41,605 nt of DNA from Entrophospora sp. SA101 (GCA_958430865.1 CAUDNR010004405.1:3420-45024); one strand, 5' to 3'. Shown: positions 21,291-35,360, counted from the first letter of the stretch. Notes: generated by a model not told the origin, from the sequence alone. Translations and numbers: made by a program.

Positions 21291-24178
21291 TTACATTGCC
21301 AATTTTCCCCACCCACAAATTTCTGGTACCACAACTCTTTTACCTTTAAATTCCACAATACCCCTAATCAATTTACGTCCTGCGACCTGTGCAACAGGTT
21401 TTGCTACAGGATTACCGGCCAATGCATCACGTTCTTTCTGGTCACCATATTTTAATTCCTTAATTCTCCCTTCACAAAGTGGACACTTATATCCTGCGCT
21501 AGGATTTTCTTGCAATTCCTCATATCTATTTGGAGTGATCTCAAGATCACATCTTACATGTATCCATCGATCACACTCATCACAACATACCATATCACGA
21601 TCTTCATCTTCATTTTCTTCCATTGCTCCTTCTTCGGAGAATGTTTTCAAACACATTGGACAAAACCTGTCTGCCTTGAAGTTTAAACTACATTTGTTAC
21701 ATATTGTAGCTAAATAAATTGGATAGTTTGAACTTGGTTGGCCTGACGTTGCTTCAAGATGAAGGTAATCCTTTGCTGCATTATCCAACAATTTGGCCTT
21801 TTCACCACATGAATTGCATTGTGCGCAAATTGAGCATAACCATGGACCTAATTATTTCAATGTAAATAAATAAATAAGCAAACAAACATAAATATTAATA
21901 AAAAAATACAATTATATTAATATAATAATTAATAGCAGTAGTAGTAACAATAAATAATTAACCACCTTGGGGAACTTCATTAACTTTTGGTTCACTACAA
22001 TTAATATGCCAACCGCGATCACAATCATCACAAATTAGTAAAGTAGCTTCATCACCTGATGTTCGACACACAACACAGGTTTTACAATCATTACATTGCC
22101 ATGGGTAACTTTCCATTGCAACAATTAGTCTAGTGGTAGTAAGTCCTAAACATAAAGGGTGATAATTACGATTACAGTGAGAACATTTTGTAGTGTATTC
22201 ATTTGAACATGGCGCATCATTAATTGGAATTGTATTATCAGGTGAAGTTGTTGAAAAACACATTGCACATACATTCTCTGGAAGTTGTGGGATTGATTGT
22301 GATGCTAATACTGACGTGGCTGCTATTGTTGATGTGTCTGCTATTGTTGATATGTCTGCTATTGTTGATATAGCTGGTGTTTCTGGTGTTTCTGGTGCTG
22401 TTATTGTTGGCGATGATAATGTAAAATTAGTTTTAGATAATGGAAATTGCACAGATGGTGATTTTTGTAATAAACTTGTATTTGAATTTAACTCATTAAA
22501 ATTTTTTGTTAAAGCTTCAGGAATTTCATGGCCAAAACGTGTTCGGTGCCTAATTCAAAATTTATATTTTAATTAGTTTAAATATATACACATAATTATT
22601 TTCTCAAGATTAATAGGATAAACGCAAACAAAAAATTTTAAAATAAAAAATTTTTTTTCATTTAATTTACTTACAATGGATACGATGATTGAAATTGATG
22701 ATCCATCAATGCAATAGGATATTTATCTTGTTCATCATCAATACAATCATCAATACAATCATCTTTAATATTTTTATTCATATCATCAATAATTTTACAA
22801 ATCTCAGGTGGCACTACTTCTAAAATCTCTGGGCTTAAATTTTTTAAAGGATTAAAAGGTGTTGGTTCAAATTTAATTTTAGGAATTTTTGGAGAATGAT
22901 TACTATTTAGTGGTAAAAATACAGGTTTTGAAATTGTTTCCACTTTGATTCGAGTTGGCTGTGTCGCTTGTGGGACTAGTTCAGTATTGATATGAGCATC
23001 ATAAAATTTAGGTTTATCTTTACGGTGAATTTTCAATCTAGTATTATAATCTCTGGCATGAAGTGCTGATTGATACATCCACGAAGCCTCATTTGCAAGA
23101 TTTCGTGGTTTTGTTATTTTATTGTTAAATTTTTTTGATAGGATATTGTTTGCATTTTCAGTTTCTGAATCATTTCCTTTATCACTTAAATCATCATCAT
23201 ATCTCAAATTTGACTCAAAATAATCATCTTTTTTTCTTTTTCCATTATGAATTACTCTAGAACCAAATAATCTGTATGTAGATCTAGCTGACACCAAAGT
23301 AATATTCCTACTGCGATATGCAGCAGGTAAGATTCCTATTTTGATCAAGAATTCTCTTTCTTCTTCGGTAGCAAAAACTCGTTGTAATGATGGATTTCTT
23401 AAGAAAAATAAATAACTATCACGAAAACCCAAAACCTTTGCTGCATCCATTGATAACATATACCATGTATTATCACTAGGTAATTGAAAAACTGGCACTT
23501 TAAATTTTCTACCTATATAATAATAACTATTATTGTTATTATTATTATTATTATTATTTGTAATTAAATAAAAAGCTATAATGACAATAAAAAATTTTTA
23601 CCTCCTAATAAAATTCCATCTTTGGTGATCTTTTTCTCTCCTTTCTCATCAAGTATTTTGTCATAATTTAATTGATTTATACTATTCATTCCATTGGTTG
23701 TTGTTGAACCTTCGCCTTGAGTGTATTCAAATCTTTTTGGATCATTGTTAATGGCCTTTTTTTGTTTTGAAGGATCTTGTGGTGCATATTTGCGTGGTCT
23801 GCCTGGCCTTCTTTTTACAGGTTGTTGTAACACTTGGTCCTGATCTAGTTTCTGATCTTGATCTTCTTTATGATCCGATTGTTGTTTCTGATCTTGATCT
23901 TCCTGAACTGATTGTTGTTTTTGATCTTGATCTTCTTTCTGAACTGATTGCTCTAACTGTTCTTCTTGTGATTGTTCATTTTTTTCTTTATGTTTAAGTT
24001 GTTCTTCTTGTTCTTCTTTTTGTATTTTTTGAGGTAATGTCGTTGCTGTTTGCGGAGATGGTGTTTTTGATTGTTTTCTTTTTGGTGATGTAGGCGTTTG
24101 TGAAGGTGAATTCTCCGATTTTGAAGAAGTATCTGTTTTGATGCGAGGTTTAATCGTTTTTTGTTTTTTATTGTTCAT
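21291..24178 (-). CDS. Chromatin-remodelling subunit: AT-hook, Rsc7/Swp82 domain and PHD fingers
   Basis: Four exons on the minus strand, 24178-23602, 23512-22675, 22549-21963 and 21847-21291, all joined in frame with GT-AG borders, give 852 residues. Residues 1-120 are charged and Gln/Glu/Lys-rich. An AT-hook (KRRPGRPRK) lies at 122-130. From about 193, LLGGRKFKVPVFQLP, YMLSMDAAKVLGFRDSY, PAAYRSRNITLVSARS and KKDDYF form the Rsc7/Swp82 (CRC_subunit) domain of SWI/SNF-RSC complexes. From about 566 to 795 a dense Cys/His cluster forms PHD fingers: a CAMC start, CVVCRTSGDEATLLICDDCD, GGPWLCSIC, and a later MVCCDECDRWIHVRC ending at CPLC. A short STIAD repeat precedes them. The protein probably binds nucleosomes in the nucleus as part of a SWI/SNF-type complex, the PHDs reading histone tails. 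Yeast Rsc7 and Swp82 lack PHD fingers. Animal PHF10 joins a related SAY domain to PHDs (from memory). Confidence 0.88.
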
Positions 24179-26553
24179 TATTGAATGGTACGTTTTACTT
24201 ATATAGATAGTAGTAGCACTATTATATTTTACAGTTTAGTTCGCAGATCATTTATCAATGAGGAAGTTTTTATATGGATGCACATGTAAGGCATACTATA
24301 TTTAATGTATTAAAAAAGAAATAAAACTTATTTTATTTTATTTTGATCTTGTGAAAAGTGATTATTATTGTTTATAACAGAACTATATATACACGTATTA
24401 TTCCAAATATTTGACCAAAATTTTTAATAATCAAATTGCTGATTAGTTACGATTTTAACATGGTAATGGCATCAAATCAATATATATCTTTTAAAATTAA
24501 ATTAGGTAATAATAATATAATATTCAATTTCTTTTTTTATAATTTTCATTCACCATCATTATTTTTCTTTTTATACTATTTTCATTTTCAAATGTGAGAA
24601 GAGAAATATCAAAAGTAAATAAATATATTAGTATACACCATATTAAAAGTCTAAAATATATTATTTTACTTTTCTTTTCACATAAAGGCTCAGTCGTTCA
24701 TTATAAAATTCATTTGAGAGCCTCACATTCAACGAGCTTATGATTGGCACCAATACATTATATTTGAAGTTATACTCTGACCGGACTATTCCGAAATTAT
24801 ATGTAATGAGCCATCCTTGTTTCTCACGAATTACACCCAGTGTTTTAAAACAATTACCCCTGGGTCATGTAAGCTCTCCCCCCTACCAGGAGGGCCCACC
24901 AGGGCTTATATGTTACCCAGGAATAATTAATTATTATTCATTTACGGATACGTTTTACCCTGAATGCATCCATTCTGTATTAGTATTAGTGTCGGAGGGC
25001 ATAGATTTATTTGTTGAATAAATGAATTAAATTTAAGGACAAAGGCCATATGATCGGCATGGTTCATATGGGAAGGTTTCATAAATTTTACACTTCTTTG
25101 GATAGTAAGTCTTGAAGGTTTAGTTATGTACTTTAAAAAACTTTGACATATGTAAGCATGTTGCATTGGCCCCTATTACAATCCTTAAAAATCCAGTTTG
25201 TTTTTGAATTAATGCTTACTATTATCCGATCACGTGAGAGAAAGCTTTACATGTCCATTATTATTATATATTCTCCCAAATTTTATTGTTAATCTTAGGA
25301 ATTGATTCAAAACATATTTGTTGAAGTCCATGGTATGTGTGATTAAAATATATACGAAAAGTAAAAATTCCATATACCTTTTTTAGTTCAAGTAAATTCA
25401 ATATCAAATTTTATAATTAAAGCTAAAAAAATATAGCAAGTTAATAAAAATAAAAAAATGTGTGTGTATATATATATATATATATATGGAAACTGGTGAT
25501 TGAATATTAATATAAATTGTAAAATTTCTGAACCAAGATAAAATTGGACCAACATCATCTAATACACTTTCTTCTTCATTAAATCAAACTACCCAATTTC
25601 TCAACTACTATTGCGACAACACATTCCTCATTTTGTTCTTCCTCCTCTTCTTCCTCGCTATCATCATTAGAGTTTTTTTACTGTTTGTTGCATTTTCTTC
25701 CTCGTTATCTTCAATTCCATTACTACTATCACTAGAATTCTAATGATTCCGAAAGTATCACCAATACAATTAATAATAATACCATTGCTTTCTTCCAAAT
25801 CACCATCACTTTCGAAAGAATTTCATATTTGGTGTGACTTAGATGACATTCATAAAAAATTGGATTCATTATTAAAAAATAAAGCATTCATTTAAAACAT
25901 TTGAAAAGAATTTAATTTACTTGCAAAATTGGTCAATGATGATATTGGTAATGGCGAAGTTGCGCCGTTGATGAATCAAAAAGTACTAATAGTTATATCA
26001 ATTTAATTAAAGCTTGAACTGAACGAAATAACAGCTATAATATAGTACCTACTTGCGTGTTTCTAATATATTTGATTCTGTTTTGATTCTGTTTTCTTAT
26101 TGTGGTATGAACCTTTTTTTAAAATAAAAATAGAAATTACGATCTGTGTAACGAATCGGGTTTATCTCAAACGTAATTAATCCAAACTCGCGTTGATTTA
26201 TGTAAAAAGCTATAGTTATTCAAACAGTATTACTTTTTACTCGAAACTAAGATTTTTATCCGATGTTACCTGATGAGAAAAGATGGAAAATATTGTTGTT
26301 TATTAAAATGGTAAAGACATAATGGATTTTGTAAGTTTGTGTAACAACTTTGGAATATAAATTAATTTATTTGAAAATCCACGATTTTTAGACACAAGTC
26401 GCTATAGCCGTCTGCGGCTCAAACCTGTTACTATTTAATAAAGCCTTTACTATGATTAACCTTTGAATTTGGTTAACACCAGTGTTGGAAATTCAGGGTG
26501 CGCAGGGTGCGCGCGCAGCATGTTACACCAAAATTGTGAAACATTTTATGTGC
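24179..26553. other. Repeat-rich intergenic region
   Basis: First about 500 bases are the divergent upstream side of the chromatin gene. The block 24720-25000 has different composition and includes a hairpin (24859-24921). An open plus-strand stretch across it (24740-25021) looks repeat-derived. A TA run lies at 25466-25487. At 25560-25900 there are CTTCTTCCTC-type tracts and a stopped open stretch from 25744. The last 70 bases (26490-26530) are unusually GC-rich (GGTGCGCAGGGTGCGCGCGC), like transposon ends, and run into the gap. No gene is supported. Confidence 0.45.
24859..24921. mobile_element. 63 bp imperfect hairpin, MITE-like
   Basis: CCTGGGTCATGTAAGCTC on the left pairs imperfectly with GGGCTTATATGTTACCCAGG on the right, around a C/G-rich centre (CCCCCCTACCAGGAGGGCCC). 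It is a GC-rich island in AT-rich DNA, compatible with a very short nonautonomous element or the end of a larger one. Confidence 0.45.
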
Positions 26554-26563
26554 NNNNNNNNNN
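26554..26563. other. Assembly gap (10 N)
   Basis: Ten N bases of unknown true length. The sequence to the right starts inside the kinase gene copy, so the join across the gap is not supported by the sequence itself. Confidence 1.
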
Positions 26564-26950
26564 GATGATGAGGCACATGATCTTCATTTGCAATTAAAAA
26601 TATGCAAAGGTTTACGACCACCAATATTACCAGGAATGCCAGGTGATTATGTACAAATGATGCAAAGATGTTGGGATATAGATCCAACCAAGAGACCAAC
26701 TAGTAAAGAGCTTCAGGATTTTTCTTGTAATGAATTTGAAACTGTGAGTTCTAATGAAAGTAGTAGTAATATTGGTGGTAGTGGTAGTAATAATAATAAT
26801 AATAGTAATAGTAGTAGTAGTAGTAATAATGGTAATTCACAACAAGCACACAAATCACATCCATTAGCATATCATACAAGTAGAATATTAAATGACGAAA
26901 TTGCTAAATTGAATTTAAGTAATGATAGCTTATTAAACTATGAAATATAA
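26564..26950 (+). pseudogene. TKL kinase gene copy, 5'-truncated by gap
   Basis: Identical at the protein level to the last 129 residues of the first kinase: the C-lobe end (GLRPPILPGMPG and MMQRCWDIDPTKRP) plus the Ser/Asn-rich tail. The Gly-loop, Lys and catalytic loop are missing because the sequence begins at the N gap. Whether the full gene lies in the gap, or this is a duplicate fragment or an assembly artefact, cannot be decided here. Confidence 0.85.
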
Positions 26951-27799
26951 TTTAATAGGGCAAATCAAATAGTTGATTAATTGAAATTTATTAATTTAAT
27001 ATACAAGTGTTTATTAATTAATTATAATGATAATATATATATATAGTTTAATTGATAAGGTTAAAGTTGGATAATTGAGTGAATCATTGATGGGTAGATA
27101 AATAATTTATTTTGTTTATTTTTATTATTAGTTTGAAAATAAATTTGACCAAACATGAATAATTAATATAATACATAATTCTCCTGATGTCAGAAGTCAA
27201 AATAAATAATCAAATGAATGTGAAATGACATCATTCAATACTAATACTAATACAATTATAATATTTCGAATTTATAATTTTTTTGTTTAGGAATACAAAA
27301 TTAACTGACGAATTAATAATAATAAGTTTAAAGGATTCAGATTCAGGTTCCATTTCTTTTGCTAGATGTTTTTCACCTTCGTGACAGTAGAAAAATTCAA
27401 TGCTGGGAACGCCGGAGTGTTATAAATTTGTAAAATATTTTTAAACTTCTACTAGTTGCATTGCACGACGAATGTTATACACTCGAATACCATACATCTA
27501 AAAATAGGTACCAAGTGCTCCTCCAATATCATGAACCAACAATCTAATGTAGGTCCCACCGAAAATTACGACTTCTTATTGCGTAATCATCTTATTAGTT
27601 ATATTTTTTTTTTTTGATAAAACTATAATTTATAATAGTACTATTAGTTAAAACAATAAAAGGGTATAATTTTTTTGAGTAGTAAAACGAGAAGGGAGGA
27701 GTCTAATGAAAAAGAAGAAAAAAAGACAAAAACAAAGAAGAAAAAATATATTAAATCATCTGTAATATTGCGTGATTTGTTATCAATATAATGAAATAA

Positions 27800-28815
27800 T
27801 TAATTCCAAAGAGGAGGAAATCTTACAATATCTTCTAAATGTGTATAGGTGATATTACATCGAACCACTGATAACGGTGGTAAAACGAGAGGATAATTTG
27901 CATAATTACCACTACTATTCAATGATGTTGGTGCTCTGAATATTGTAGGCGTTACTTCTATTGCATTGTTGTTGTCATGATGGCAGTGATGGTGTGTATT
28001 AATTGGGTATAAGCAGGGGGGGATATGAACACCTGGTCCATTTGTGGTACAAGGTGATGGAGTTGTATTATTTCTAGTTCTTGATGTAAATTTTGTAGAT
28101 GTAAATTCATCATTATCTGAGGAATAATTGCTGCTACTACTAACACTATTATTATCACTACCACTACTACTAACGCTATTATTATCATTGCTTGCTGCTA
28201 CATGTAGATATAGGAGTAATTGGTACTCTGATCATATCATTACCATTATTAATAATAATAATACCTTCGTTGATGCTATAAAGATAAAAATTATTAACAT
28301 AATTTCCATTTCCATTATTATTTTCATCTTTTATGTTTCTTTTCAATTGACATTTTTGTACATGTTTTGAGAAATTAACATGTCTTGTAAATGATCTTGT
28401 GCAACCAGAATTGGTTTTTTGGCCAGATGAGATCAGGTTTATAGGGTGATGATGATGGTGTGTAAATAGTTAATTCTGCAAAGATGAACATGTGCAAAGA
28501 ATTAGGAGTATCATTATTGGTAGAAGGAAGATTGTTCCCATTCCAATTAATGTTCACATTATTATTATTATTACGATAAAGGTCTTTGACTTGTAGAGTA
28601 CTATTTTTAAATGACGAAGCACTAATTTTCTATTTCTATAATTTTTTTCTTATTTTTATTGTGAGTCCTACGATGTCTCGAAAGTTCATCTGACCTGTAA
28701 AATCTTGTGTTACATTCTCCCCAATTGCATTCATGAGGTCTTTCTCCAGTATATATATATTCTGTTATGACAGAGTAAATGTTCCAATCGATTAAAAAAT
28801 CTTTCGCATGTACTG
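27800..28815 (-). pseudogene. Decayed C2H2 zinc-finger factor, second copy
   Basis: Counterpart of 2128-3143. It carries the same two adjacent fingers, the same frame change in the ATATATAT run between them, the same third Cys/His cluster and the same Ser/Asn-rich tail. The shared lesions predate the duplication (or reflect one locus assembled twice). Confidence 0.6.
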
Positions 28816-29416
28816 AATTTATATTTGTAAATTATAACACCATTAAAAGAAGAGGGGTGGTAGGAGGAATTTTTCATTAAAGGTTCTTGTCAAAACCAAG
28901 CATGGCGTTACACCCTATTTATTAATGAAATTCATGTAAATTAGTGTCATTGCAATAATATACAATCCTGATTTTTTAGCCAATTCATTTATGTGATTGT
29001 TGAATGCTATGCGTGCAATAACTGATCTATTACATTAGAGTTTAAATCACCAAGTAAAAAACTAAATACTATTAATTTTGTTCATCTATAGTAACAATAA
29101 TAAGGCTTGATAAGATTTTAGTAATTCGTTCTAAATTGTATTTTTCAATAGAAAATAAACACATCGTTTATTGGGCCCTAATTAAATCACCTTTTTTCTA
29201 AAAAATAACAAGTAGTACATGAGTGAACTCTGAGATTAAATTTTTTTTTGCTCCAGATATATACTAATACTGTTTATGATTAGTACAACCGGATTTACAA
29301 ATAATATATAAAATATAAAAAAAGTATATTTAGAAAATAAAGAATAAAAATTATAAAAAAATAATGAAATAATAAATTGATTGATGTTATTAGGCTATTT
29401 AATATTGATTTACGAA

Positions 29417-29894
29417 TTATCTGTTATTGTTGTTATTGTTATCCAAAAATTGATTTACAAGGTCTTGGAGACTTTGAAGCTGAGACACTATGTAAATAAG
29501 TAGTTGATCATTGTTGTTTTGATCAATGAAATTCTTCAAGTTTTGATGATGTCAACAAAACTATTGTCAAAAAAATTGTTCGGATGATTAATGCTTGTAG
29601 TATATAATAGTTAGATTCTGGTCAACGAAACTATAATTACTGATAATACCTGAGTTTTGGTTGGGGATATTATTTTGATGAACAAAATTACTGTTGCCAA
29701 AGTTTTGATTAAAGTAATCATTTTCAGAGTTCTGGCTGTTTTGGTGACCGAGGTTATTGTCCCCAGTGTCTTGATGAATGTAATTATTGTAGTGGTTTGA
29801 TTGATGTAATTGGCGTGGTTATCATTAGGAACAAAGTCTTGGTTATTAATATTAGAATCATTATTATTAATACTTTCAGAATAATTTTGATTAA
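29417..29894 (-). pseudogene. Asn/Gln-rich coding remnant, second copy
   Basis: Counterpart of 3745-4222 with the same frame breaks and the same terminal stop. Confidence 0.5.
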
Positions 29895-30194
29895 TTTTTT
29901 ATATGTATTGATTATGAATTTGATTTGAATTTTATGTTAAATTTTTGTTGTTGTATATATATATATATATATATTAAAGTGGGGGGCATACTGCAACAAA
30001 ACCTGACAAAGTGAACATTGGTATTACCAAGTATTTCAGGGTTCGAATTTAGTCATCACCAATGTAATGTGATCATGATATTTGCTTTTTTTGCTTAGCA
30101 TTAATATTGATATTCGTAGTCCCTTTATACAGTGATGATAAATAAATAGGAATAATTGACATTTTCTTAAGTCATAGTACTAGTAGCTATAGTA

Positions 30195-30430
30195 TTAGTA
30201 ATATATAATTATTGTAATTTATATCATCTTGTTAAGGAAATAAGGCTTATTTATAATTTTACAAATTAATATAGAATTTGTTGCATGTGAATTAGTATTT
30301 TATAAAACGAATAAAATGCGAATAATTCGAATAATTCAAATAATTCAAATAAACGAATAATTCGAATAGACCTAATAAAACGAACAGAACGAATAATTCG
30401 AATACAATGAATAAAATGATAAAGCGAATA
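30195..30430. repeat. Diverged edge of duplication and short minisatellite
   Basis: 30195-30295 resembles 4523-4680 with substitutions and indels. It then runs into about 125 bases of GAATAATTC and CGAATAAAA units, fewer and more degenerate than in the first array. This is the point where the two copies part, so the minisatellite marks the breakpoint. Confidence 0.75.
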
Positions 30431-30640
30431 ACCCTTAAATTCGAATGCAACGTAAAAAGCAAAATCGACGCACCGTTTTTTGCAATTTTTTGGTCCACGA
30501 GCTGGGGTAGCAGGTCTACCTATACATTGTGTTTCACTAAGCTCGCTGTTTCGTTTTCGTTTAAAAATTTGTTTTCCTTTTGCGGAGAACTGAATTGACA
30601 TGTAACAACAATTTTTCGTACAACATTTTTTTGATTGCAT
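30431..30640 (-). other. Open reading stretch, unknown
   Basis: The minus strand is open from 30640 (MQSKKCCTKNCC) through QFSAKGKQIFKRKRN and RPATPARGPKNCKKR before running into the minisatellite. Cys- and Lys-rich, about 70 residues outside the repeat, with more balanced base use than the surroundings. It may be a scrap of a mobile-element protein. I do not recognise it. The repeat-encoded C-terminus is not meaningful. Confidence 0.3.
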
Positions 30641-30839
30641 TTTGAGTTTTCCTCTAACAGATTAATTGATAAGGACGTAAATTGAAAAGAAAAAAATTAC
30701 ATTATTTAAAGAACAACTTCATCATCACCAAACTCTAATGATCGATTTATCGTGATTCAACAATAAAGGAATTTTAGCATTCTCTGAAGAATTAAAAGTG
30801 ATAAAAATAGAAACAAAATTAAAACTTGGAAAAATATGT

Positions 30840-30926
30840 CGTTCGAAGACACAGGGCCTCACGTTACTACAAGGTATGTTTGCCGCAGGACAGATTTATG
30901 TGATGATGAGTAGGACCCCCTCCTGA
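30840..30926 (+). pseudogene. PIF1-type helicase C-terminal fragment
   Basis: The frame reads RSKTQGLTLLQGMFAAGQIYVMMSRTPS and then stops at 30924-30926. The pattern of KTQG-TL followed by F-GQ-YV-SR matches the last conserved motifs of PIF1/RecD-type helicases (as in Helitron replicases and the many PIF1 copies of these fungi). No other helicase motif is seen nearby, so this is a short relic, probably of a Helitron-type element or a dispersed PIF1 copy. Confidence 0.55.
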
Positions 30927-33207
30927 GATTCTTTTATATTTTAATTGAACATGCGCAAATGAACTATATATATATGTAATACAAAAAAAAGTTAAAAATG
31001 GATCAAGTGACACGTTGCTGATTAGTTCAAATTTTTCTTTTTATTTCTCTTAAATCCTTTTGATTAAAGCAATTCGATCTCCTGTATTTAGCAAGAACAT
31101 TTTCGTCCACCTTTAAACAATCAAAATTGAAGGACAGTATATTTACCAAATCATCGTATTGTTAACATTGTTTACATTCCATCCCAAAAAGAAATATGTG
31201 TGTGTGTGTGTGTATTATTTTATTATATTATATATGTATATTAATTCATATTATTATTATTCGTTTATTTTTTTTTAAAATGAAGAAAGAGTACCAATGG
31301 AACAAACAATTTTTTTAGGAGATTACGAAAGGCTCGATTGAAGTCTCGCCGCAGGAGTGGTTATATATATGATGGCTACAGTGGATTCTGGCTGTCATAT
31401 ATACATTTCGAGTCGTTAAAATCTTCAGACTTGCTAGCCATGAGGATAGCCGTGGTAATCAGACGGACAATTTTAATAATTCTGACACTTTATTATCAAT
31501 CTATCAGAATTATAATATATTATTATTAAAAATTTTTTTAAACACTGGAATTCATTCCCATATTGACGAGAGCTCCTGTTATTTCCTCAAATTTTTTGGG
31601 TGAATCCGCACATCAATTACTTTCTTTACATATTAATAGAATGACCTTTTTATATTGGGTGTGTTGGATTCCTTTGCGTGGTATTTCTTCTAGAAACACG
31701 GATGATCCAATGTTTTGTTTTTTTTTAGAATAAAAAAAATAATGATGATGAAGGAATCATGTCTAGTGGTAATACACATACACTGAAGCGTATACTAAAG
31801 CAATTAGCAGTAGGATAATTTTAAACAATAACCCAGGAACTGGATCAAAAGCGATTCACTCTTGATAATATTTATACATTCATCTTTAACGGATAATGCA
31901 AATATACAATAAACACCACAATTCCTTCTAATATAAACATAGATACCACTGCAAATATATATTGCGAGCTCTAACAACATCATTAATAATATTGCTGTTA
32001 TGTAAATAGCAACACGTTGGTAGACGGTGATAGCAATAATTCGAACGATGTTTTGGGGCCCAAGAGGTGTCTTTAGAACAGCTTGGAGAAGCCGAAGGAA
32101 AGTTCTTTGATTTTGTTTCTTCTGCTTTAATTTACATTAACTAGAACTTCTGTTTCAAGCATATCATCATCATACTTTTCCTTTTTGCGAAGAACCGAAT
32201 AGAGTATAACATTACTATCTGTTATTGTCATAGTGATAGTATGCATTAATAAATCTTGATAAAAATTGTATTATTTAAAGAACAGCAAAGACTCTTCATC
32301 AAGCTTCAGTGATTGGTTCATTGTTTAGTAAAACTTCACTATATTAAAAATCATCATAGCGAGCAGAATTTATATATATAATCAAATGGGAAAATCTTCG
32401 ACTTCCTTATATTATACAATTCACTATATAATAGGTTCACCGACCGTATAAAGATAAATGATGTTTGTCAAACAGAATATTCATTAAAGACGTCTCATAC
32501 AGCCAGTGTTTATTAGACACATCGTCATTTTTACATTGCCATGTTTTTTGAAGGCTAAATTACATATATAAACCCTCCCCGAGAATATCACTTCCTAATA
32601 TGAAAATGAGATGTATGATTTATAGATAAAAATTCGGACATCTCCTTTCGGTTTTTATAAATCTTATTTAAAAGACTGTTTTTCGCTTGGCCAATCATTA
32701 AATTGGCCTGATACATGAAATCGCGACCAAAATGCATCATAAGAGATACTCGCAATAAAGTAAAGTCATTTATTTTTTGATTGTAGGTCAGGATTGTCTT
32801 TCGTCGTCGATCTAACATCAGAATTTTCGGGTAGCTTGTGTACCTGGTTTGAAGAGTAATGAATGATATGCATGTTTTTGTTAACGAGGATGGCAAGGAA
32901 ATCAAATTGATAGAAGAAAATGAGTAACAATGACCCTTGATTTGGATGTTGTTTTTTCAGATTTCAGTAGTGTTGAAATCCAATTTGCAAGATATGCTTT
33001 CAATGTTCTTATCACCGAATTTGTATTGCGTTTATTGATACTCGATATTTGATTTTGTGTTAAGATTACATGGTCAGATTATCTAGAGACTGTTAATGAG
33101 GAATTCAAAAAACTCAAAGATTATCATAACGTTTCACAGAAATTATTATAAATAGTAGATAAGAGATTAAAAAAAAAAATCTTTCAAAAAATTTTTGAAA
33201 TAAAATT
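30927..33207. other. Repeat-rich intergenic region
   Basis: Contains a (TG)n run at about 31197-31213 and TA runs. On the minus strand a 105-codon open stretch (32905-32588) includes PKILMLDRRRKTILTYNQK and GRDFMYQANLMIGQAKN. Its composition is protein-like and it has no recognised family. It may derive from the same repeat family as the helicase scrap. The plus-strand stretch at 31338-31529 is probably chance. The last 150 bases are upstream of spermidine synthase. Confidence 0.4.
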
Positions 33208-34745
<1,538 letters not shown>

Positions 34746-35360
34746 TTCCATGTCATGTGACTTTAATTAACGTAAGAAATAAATTTGTGACTCGTTATTT
34801 TAAAAAGGATAGGATGAAATATCTATAGACTTTATTTTTTTAGTAAAACAAGAATCTTTGTTTTTTTTTTTCGGTGGTTTTACACTTTAAAAAGTCTTTG
34901 GTTGATTCTTTAAAGAAATCTATTTTCAACGATGAGAAGGCAAAATCAGCTACTGTTTTTTCTTTACTAGCTTGTAATAATATAGACGACCAATCATTAC
35001 TTAAAGGTTTAGGGCGAGGCTTTTGAGACTATTCAAAAGTTTTGTTAATTAATTCATTTCTGCAAAACATTTTTGTAGTCGGAAATTAAAGAGTAGGGTT
35101 TAATTGTCCATTTGGTTATCAGAGTGGTAGAGAACTCTGAGGTTTTGTGACTCGGTTTTGGTTATTTGCTTTGGTGGAAAGAAAGGTTTAATTTTTGGTT
35201 TTTGTTAAACGTAAACGTTTTTGTTTTCGTAAAAGAAATACAGTATAACCCTCGTTTCAATATATTTTCATAATGTGTAAAGTAATAGTAATATCAGTAT
35301 AACAATGTATTATTATTAGAGTATAGGTTAATAAATCACATATAAACCATTAAACTTATT
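34746..35360. other. Intergenic with transposon-end relic
   Basis: AT-rich. At about 35241-35275, CAGTATAACCCTCGTTTC has the form of a pogo/Tigger terminal repeat. CAGTATAAC recurs at about 35294, but no inverted partner is visible. A G-rich stretch at 35115-35170 has weak tRNA-like phrases (GGTAGAGAACTCTGAGGTTTTGTGA) but no closing acceptor stem, and is not called. No gene is supported. Confidence 0.45.

Larger units (their letters stand above)
26564..30194. repeat. 3.6 kb duplicated segment, copy 2
   Basis: Matches 894-4522 at a constant offset of 25670, becoming 25672 after a 2-base TA insertion near 27040. It abuts the N gap on its left and runs into a shorter, diverged minisatellite on its right. 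Near identity over 3.6 kb, noncoding parts included, means either a very recent duplication, an allelic or nuclear-variant copy misplaced during assembly, or a repeat-mediated misjoin. Confidence 0.9.

Noticed and set aside
21217..21717. 166-codon plus-strand ORF
   Set aside because: Shadow of the last exon of the minus-strand PHD-finger gene, which has in-frame splicing and zinc-binding Cys/His spacing.
22193..22576. 127-codon plus-strand ORF with Asp/Val/Ser repeats
   Set aside because: Antisense of the STIAD repeat and PHD exon of the chromatin gene.
35100..35175. tRNA-like stretch (GGTAGAGAACTCTGAGG)
   Set aside because: No acceptor stem closes, no convincing B box (GGTTCGAATCC type) and no anticodon stem of the right size.
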